Assembly: GCA_900767645.1 (NCBI GenBank)
Contig: CAAFZY010000016.1
Span: 1-27,513, forward strand
From: Alphaproteobacteria bacterium
Lineage (GTDB): Bacteria; Pseudomonadota; Alphaproteobacteria; RF32; CAG-239
Length of the DNA: 27,513 nucleotides
Reading direction: 5' to 3'
The first letter of the stretch is position 1; the number at the start of each line of letters is the position of its first letter. Under the pieces are notes generated by a model, which saw only the letters and a program-made list of their open reading frames with translations, made no database searches and was not told where the DNA came from. Made by a program: the position numbers and the translations under genes. Positions 22,276 through 27,513 of the stretch are shown in pieces.

Positions 22276-24510
22276 CTATTCATCATCGCCGAAAATACCG
22301 CCGTAATCATCGTCTCCGGAGTCGTTTTCGGCAGCCAACTCATTCATTGTGGCGGCGATTCCTTGATCGGGAGCCTCTGATCCGTTATTGCCGGCATTCT
22401 GCTGACCGCCTCCTTGCTGGCCGCCCTGCTGACCGCCTTGTTGTTGACCTCCTTGAGACTTGGGTGCTCCGCCTGCGCCGTTGGGGTTGGCTTTACTGCC
22501 AAGACCTACTTTGGCTCCGACCGAAGCAACTCCGCCCAAAAATTTGTTTTTAATTTCATTAACCTTGCCTTTTGCACCGGACGCTTCATAAACGGCACCG
22601 CCGACTGCACCGCCGACTGTTCCGGCTGCGCCGGCCGCGGCTTTGGCAGTCTTTTTAACTGCTTGCGCAGCCAAGCCGCCGATTTTGCCGCCGATAGACG
22701 TACCGCCGCCACCACCGGCGATGTCGCTTGCCAAATCATTAATTTGACCGACTAACTTAAATGCAAACAAACAGCAGGCTACCAAAACTAAAAAGTCGGT
22801 GCCGCTGATATCCATCAATTCTTTTAATTCGTCAACATTTGAGGCATTAATTGCCGCTTCTAACTCATCAACTCCGCCTTTACTGCCGGTTAATCCTTGA
22901 CTGATAAGTTCGGCGTTCAGACCAATAATTAAGCCCATCATTACAAAATTGAAAAAGGTGTTCATGAAAATTTTCCATCCGGTATTTGTATATTGCTTGG
23001 TAACCTTAAATGGCCACGAAGCAATTAAAAACGGAAGCAGTGCGCAGAAAATACCGAATCTTACAACCGAATCAAGCAAATAAAAGCTTGCCGCCAAAAC
23101 AATCAACCAGCCGAAAGCCAATACCAGCACGCCTTCAATCAGCATTGAAAAGTCCGGCAAAATATGCGCCGCCGCGTGGGTGGAAATACACATCAAAGAA
23201 GAGCCGATAGCCGGCATTTGTGCCGCGGTGCGGTTAAACAGCCTGATAGCCGCCATAACGCTTGCCAACAGGTTTTGTCCGATAACGCCGCTCGGCATTG
23301 CCGCCAGTTCATCTGCCGCCAACCCTTGGAAAGTTTCGGTGGTGGAATTGCCGCTGAACATTAAAGCCAGACCAAACTCTAATCCGGCCTGCATAAGCGG
23401 GTTAATTACATAATCGTATATATAAGACGGATCTGTAAGCAACAGCGCCGCCACTAAAACCTTAAAGCCCTGCACCATTAAAGTTGATAAATATTTCGGA
23501 GTATCCTGCTTGGTAAAAGCGCTGACCACCATTAATGTTTGGTAAGCAACAAACAGCGCCAACACAATTAATATTAAATTTCTGAAACCGCTTGCCAACG
23601 CACTGAAAGATTTAGTTGCAATAGTTTGGTCGGTATTTAAGATAACGTTGAATAACGGGCAAAGTATACAGGTTTGAATTTGCGCATATCTGACCGGCAA
23701 CGGAACGCAACCTTTTGAAGCGCCGGTTTGCGCTTTGCCGTTTTCATTGGTAACGGTGTATATAACTTTGTTATCCGGACACTCTTCTCCCTCTTTAAGT
23801 TCAACGGCGCAAGATAAAGTTACATAGTTTGCCGGATTAAGCGCTGTCAGCAAATTTTTGACCACACCGTGTTGCTTTATTACCGCCATTAATGATTCTT
23901 CAACTTCTTCCGCCATAGCCACTGCTTTGTTGGCGCCATTTTGCGGATTGCGCTCAATACTTGCTTGTTTGCGAGCTTTGCCGGCAACTTTGTCCCAATG
24001 CAAATCGGTATCTGAAAAGTCCATGGAAATATTTAGCTTAAAGCGCGGATTTGATGCCGTATTTTGTTCTTCTTTATTCCACCTGAGCTCTCTGGTCATA
24101 CTGCCGTTGTTCCACTTAATAAAGTCGGAATATTTTTGCGTATAAGATTTTTCCATTATACTATTAATCTGTCTTTTCAGTAGAGCGTCATAATCTTGTC
24201 CGACAGAGGCTTGCGCTCGACTTAGCATCTGTTTTGCAAGTTTTTCCGCCTCGGCTTCAGAGTAACCGTAAGTATATTGTTTACTTTTGAAAGAACTTAC
24301 CTTGCTGTGATAGGCAGATACCAATTGTTTAAGAGTATCAAGTTCTTTTTGGGTTTTTCCCACTAAGCGGTCAATTTCTTTGTCGGTAAAGTTTTCAAGT
24401 TTGCCGCTGTTTGAGGCATATGCCGATTCTGTCAGAATGCATAAAGCAATGAGCAGGGCTGTCACGGTGCCGGCAATAAAGCAAAAACTATTTTTTATTA
24501 CGGTCTTCAT
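22276..24510 (-). CDS. VirB6/TrbL-like membrane protein, 744 aa
   Basis: Signal peptide with cleavage after SAYA (Ala32). A ~240-residue periplasmic region follows: helical at first, then a domain with four Cys and finally CILCPLF (Cys281, Cys284) just before the first membrane helix. About six helices (~300-590) carry the shared landmark WPFKVTKQYTNTGWKIFMN (499-517), highly like WAFKLTSKYLGKIWNFFMN in the M23 fusion. The C-terminus is Gly/Gln-rich (repeats of GGQQ near 690-715) and acidic at the very end. AGGA lies 8 nt before the ATG. It is the second gene of the operon and overlaps the 67-aa gene by 23 bp. By analogy with VirB6 it would form the inner-membrane part of a type IV secretion channel. 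Confidence 0.85.
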   Translation of the reverse strand: MKTVIKNSFCFIAGTVTALLIALCILTESAYASNSGKLENFTDKEIDRLVGKTQKELDTLKQLVSAYHSKVSSFKSKQYTYGYSEAEAEKLAKQMLSRAQASVGQDYDALLKRQINSIMEKSYTQKYSDFIKWNNGSMTRELRWNKEEQNTASNPRFKLNISMDFSDTDLHWDKVAGKARKQASIERNPQNGANKAVAMAEEVEESLMAVIKQHGVVKNLLTALNPANYVTLSCAVELKEGEECPDNKVIYTVTNENGKAQTGASKGCVPLPVRYAQIQTCILCPLFNVILNTDQTIATKSFSALASGFRNLILIVLALFVAYQTLMVVSAFTKQDTPKYLSTLMVQGFKVLVAALLLTDPSYIYDYVINPLMQAGLEFGLALMFSGNSTTETFQGLAADELAAMPSGVIGQNLLASVMAAIRLFNRTAAQMPAIGSSLMCISTHAAAHILPDFSMLIEGVLVLAFGWLIVLAASFYLLDSVVRFGIFCALLPFLIASWPFKVTKQYTNTGWKIFMNTFFNFVMMGLIIGLNAELISQGLTGSKGGVDELEAAINASNVDELKELMDISGTDFLVLVACCLFAFKLVGQINDLASDIAGGGGGTSIGGKIGGLAAQAVKKTAKAAAGAAGTVGGAVGGAVYEASGAKGKVNEIKNKFLGGVASVGAKVGLGSKANPNGAGGAPKSQGGQQQGGQQGGQQGGGQQNAGNNGSEAPDQGIAATMNELAAENDSGDDDYGGIFGDDE

Positions 24511-24691
24511 TTTTCAAATCCTTATTAGCCAGAGGGTTACCTAAAATTCTAACGGCAAAAATCAAAACAATAACAACAAAGGCAGTTGCAAATAGCAGCA
24601 TATACGGGCTTGCCAAAACATCAAATACGCCGAAATATATGGCGGTGATTATAATGGCAAACATTAAAAAACTGACCAATACCGACTTCAT
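24488..24691 (-). CDS. Small two-helix membrane protein, first gene of the VirB6-like operon
   Basis: A 67-aa protein with two membrane helices (about 3-25 and 30-52) and a basic, polar C-terminus. No family recognised. VirB3/TrbD-type proteins are also short two-helix proteins placed before VirB4/VirB6, so it could be a VirB3-like subunit, but nothing in the residues proves that. GAGGT 5 nt before the ATG is a strong ribosome site. It overlaps the next gene by 23 bp, so the two are translationally linked. Confidence 0.75.
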   Translation of the reverse strand: MKSVLVSFLMFAIIITAIYFGVFDVLASPYMLLFATAFVVIVLIFAVRILGNPLANKDLKNEDRNKK

Positions 24692-24719
24692 TTTTACCTC
24701 ATACCGACAATTATGTTAT

Positions 24720-24748
24720 ATTTTAGCATAAAAATACAGCATTTTATG
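24720..24748 (-). promoter_or_regulatory. Promoter of the VirB6-like operon with an inverted repeat
   Basis: The minus strand has an extended -10, TGCTAAAAT (24720-24728), about 28 nt before the ATG at 24691. An inverted repeat CATAAAA (24727-24733)/TTTTATG (24742-24748) with an 8-nt spacer covers the region upstream of it and could be an operator. No good -35 is visible, which suits an extended -10 or an activated promoter. Confidence 0.4.
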
Positions 24749-24764
24749 TTACAATATCATTAAA

Positions 24765-25610
24765 TTAATTAAATTTTCCGTCTTTCAAAAACTTTAAACA
24801 TGCATCTAAAACTTCAGGATTGTTAAACACGTTGCAATAAGTGTTTTTAACGGTTGTTATTTTAGAGGCAAAATCTTTTTCTCTTACTTCAAATTTCAGC
24901 GGCATGCCTTTAAATTTTTCAACAATAGGCGAAAATATTTTTTCAGGCCATGTTTCGCAAAAAATTATACCGGTGTCAATTTCGGCGGGCAGGCGCGAAA
25001 TTGATTGCGCGTCAATCGGGCGACATTCTTTGAGCATGGGTCCGAAAAGCCAGTTGAAGGGAGCAAAGCGCGAGATAATGTCAAAAAAGTCGCTTCCGCG
25101 GTTAATCGGATTAATATTGATAACCTTGCCTATTTTAAAATTATCTTGCCACCCGTAGGTGTTGGCAACCAACATTCTGAGCAGCAAACAGCCGGCTCCT
25201 TTGGTGATAAATGATACTTTATTAATATCTTCGCAGTGATTTAAGAAAAATTCAAGCTGCCTGATATGATATTTCATCGGTTTACGAGTCGACGGATAAT
25301 TAATGGCGGCAACATTGTAACCTTCTTTAACCAATTTCTTCCACAGCGGACGGAAAATGCTTTTGGTTTCTCCGAGTCCGTGCAGTAAAATTATCAACTC
25401 GCCGCTCTGACGCGGAATTTCGTATGCCTCAATAAATTTAACAAAGGCTTTTCGGCAGGTTTCAAATGAACCTTCGGCTCTTTTAATATCCCAATTGTCA
25501 AGCAAACGATAAGTTTTAGAATGGCAATTGCGCTGAATACGCCATTTTTGATAAAAAAACACGTCTTCCCAAAATTGCGAGCCGCCAAAAGTAAAAAAAT
25601 TAAATTTCAT
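24765..25610 (-). CDS. Alpha/beta-hydrolase-fold protein lacking catalytic residues (likely pseudoenzyme)
   Basis: A 281-aa protein following the layout of lipase-like alpha/beta hydrolases: LIILLHGLG (oxyanion strand, His77-Gly80), YNVAAINYPSTRK, then the nucleophile-elbow position and a late FLKDGKF. At the elbow the usual THSxGG reads TKGAGC (136-141), with Gly138 in place of the nucleophile Ser. Near the end, where relatives have a catalytic His followed by T-F/Y, the sequence is KNTYC with Asn256. The acid residue position is also unclear. The chemistry is therefore probably lost while the fold is kept, so it may be a binding or regulatory protein. The frame is intact and long, with GGA as a modest ribosome site, so it is not a decayed gene. 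It lies 37 bp after the lipoprotein gene and may share its transcript. Confidence 0.8.
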   Translation of the reverse strand: MKFNFFTFGGSQFWEDVFFYQKWRIQRNCHSKTYRLLDNWDIKRAEGSFETCRKAFVKFIEAYEIPRQSGELIILLHGLGETKSIFRPLWKKLVKEGYNVAAINYPSTRKPMKYHIRQLEFFLNHCEDINKVSFITKGAGCLLLRMLVANTYGWQDNFKIGKVININPINRGSDFFDIISRFAPFNWLFGPMLKECRPIDAQSISRLPAEIDTGIIFCETWPEKIFSPIVEKFKGMPLKFEVREKDFASKITTVKNTYCNVFNNPEVLDACLKFLKDGKFN

Positions 25611-25647
25611 CTACAGAGTCCTTTTAAATAGTATATATACGTGCGGA

Positions 25648-26085
25648 TTATCCGAGCGCCGCCTGATTCGGAATCGCGGTAATGGTAACGCGCGAGTCGT
25701 TATCGCCTATCGATTCGATTAAAATCTGAATGGCGCGTTTATCTCTGAAATAAGTCATCTGACTTATACGGGCGCGAACCACGGCAATTTCAGTCCATCG
25801 GTTCCGAGGCATTTCCAATACATAAAAGTCAAAAACGCGGCTGGCATTATAAGGCGCGGTAAATACCAAACTGCCAATCCAGTTTTCGCCGCTGCCTAAG
25901 GCTTTGGTATCGCCAAGCTCAAGAAAAGCTTTTTCCGGAAACGGAATATCCGGAAAGTTGGCAAATGCCGGAGGTACCGGTGAACCGTCTACGCCGTTTA
26001 AATCTAAGGGCTTAGAGGCACATGCCGCGAGTCCGAAAAACAGAATCGCAACAATAATTTTTAATTTTACAGCATTTACAATCAT
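25648..26085 (-). CDS. Small lipoprotein, 145 aa
   Basis: Lipoprotein signal (GLAAC, Cys22) and a ~120-residue mature part. The pattern IPFPEKAFL..., then SGENWIGSLVFTAPYNASRVFDFYVLEMPRNRW, then DKRAIQILIESI and VTITAIP suggests a small alpha/beta domain seen in several alphaproteobacterial envelope lipoproteins, but I cannot name a family. It would be anchored in the outer or inner membrane facing the periplasm. GGAG is placed 11 nt before the ATG. It is transcribed away from the rRNA operon and precedes the hydrolase-fold gene by 37 bp, so the two may form an operon. Confidence 0.82.
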   Translation of the reverse strand: MIVNAVKLKIIVAILFFGLAACASKPLDLNGVDGSPVPPAFANFPDIPFPEKAFLELGDTKALGSGENWIGSLVFTAPYNASRVFDFYVLEMPRNRWTEIAVVRARISQMTYFRDKRAIQILIESIGDNDSRVTITAIPNQAALG

Positions 26086-26250
26086 TTAAGCAAAAACTCC
26101 TTATTTATTGCTCAATATTATAAACGCTTAAAGTTAATAAAAAGAAAAGAACGGCGGCTTTTGCCACGAAGATTGCTTTAATAAATTGTTAGCAAAATCA
26201 ACAAGTTGTAAAATAGGCGCAAAAAACAACAAAAATATGTAAAAAATCTA

Positions 26251-26279
26251 TTGACAAGGCAAGGGGAATATCATATAAG
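26251..26279 (+). promoter_or_regulatory. rRNA operon promoter
   Basis: TTGACA at 26251-26256 and TATAAG at 26274-26279 with a 17-nt spacer, ~165 nt upstream of the 16S gene. An AT-rich stretch (26200-26250) precedes it and could act as an UP element. The region 26086-26200 otherwise holds only the leader of the divergent lipoprotein gene. Confidence 0.8.
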
Positions 26280-26333
26280 GGCAATCACCGACCGGAAGGG
26301 CGGTAGTTATAAAAGAAAGTAGATAAGAAGAGG

Positions 26334-26373
26334 ATATACAGGCTGCAGGCAATAGCACATGAAGTCTGTATAT
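26334..26373 (+). other. rRNA leader hairpin
   Basis: ATATACAG (26334-26341) pairs with CTGTATAT (26366-26373) in the leader between the rRNA promoter and 16S. It could take part in processing or antitermination. No standard boxA was seen. Confidence 0.4.
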
Positions 26374-26441
26374 GGAACCTAGAGAAATTCTTTATGAGTA
26401 ATATATAGGCAGGATGAACGATTAGATTAATTGTTTAGAAT

Positions 26442-27513
<1,072 letters not shown>

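Overview
The right edge carries the first ~1.07 kb of a 16S rRNA gene. Its signature stretches (for example the segment around 27098-27112 and the GGACCCGCACAAGCGG block) are alphaproteobacterial. The genome is AT-rich, uses TTGACA-type promoters with GAGG/GGAG ribosome sites, and carries palindromic repeats inserted in-frame in genes, as in Rickettsia. This suggests an uncultured, possibly host-associated alphaproteobacterium; I cannot place it to genus. There are no phage, transposase or CRISPR features.

Left part (1-9360): two paralogous type IV pilin-like genes (1-270, cut by the window edge, and 8110-8904), both on the minus strand, share nearly identical 5' regions. These include a hairpin over the ribosome-binding site and a 90-bp nested palindromic element translated as part of the prepilin leader. 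Between them lie an unknown 186-aa protein, a likely free-standing small RNA (~1239-1328), a SAM-dependent methyltransferase, a DUF378 membrane protein, a 1119-aa unknown protein, tRNA-Gly(GCC), a small charged protein, murA and a META-domain lipoprotein. A short ankyrin-like protein follows the second pilin.

Core locus (9375-24691, all minus strand): read in transcription order, a six-gene operon starts with a 67-aa two-helix protein and continues with several large VirB6/TrbL-like membrane proteins. One of these is a lipoprotein, one is split into two genes, and one carries an intact M23 (LytM-type) metallopeptidase domain in front of the VirB6-like region. Next comes a monocistronic regulator with two XRE helix-turn-helix domains and an S24-like tail. 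It is followed by a four-gene operon with a 476-aa low-complexity protein bearing WEWEYV repeats, a 185-aa soluble protein, a secretin-like lipoprotein and a bitopic inner-membrane protein. I read this as a variant envelope-spanning secretion or conjugation apparatus: VirB6-type channel proteins with a built-in cell-wall hydrolase plus an outer-membrane secretin-like ring. The ATPases and the VirB8/9/10-type core are not in the window.

Right part (24765-27513): an alpha/beta-hydrolase-fold protein that appears to have lost its catalytic residues, a small lipoprotein, then a strong rRNA promoter, leader and 16S rRNA.

All functional statements rest on reading the sequence and family knowledge; no searches were run.
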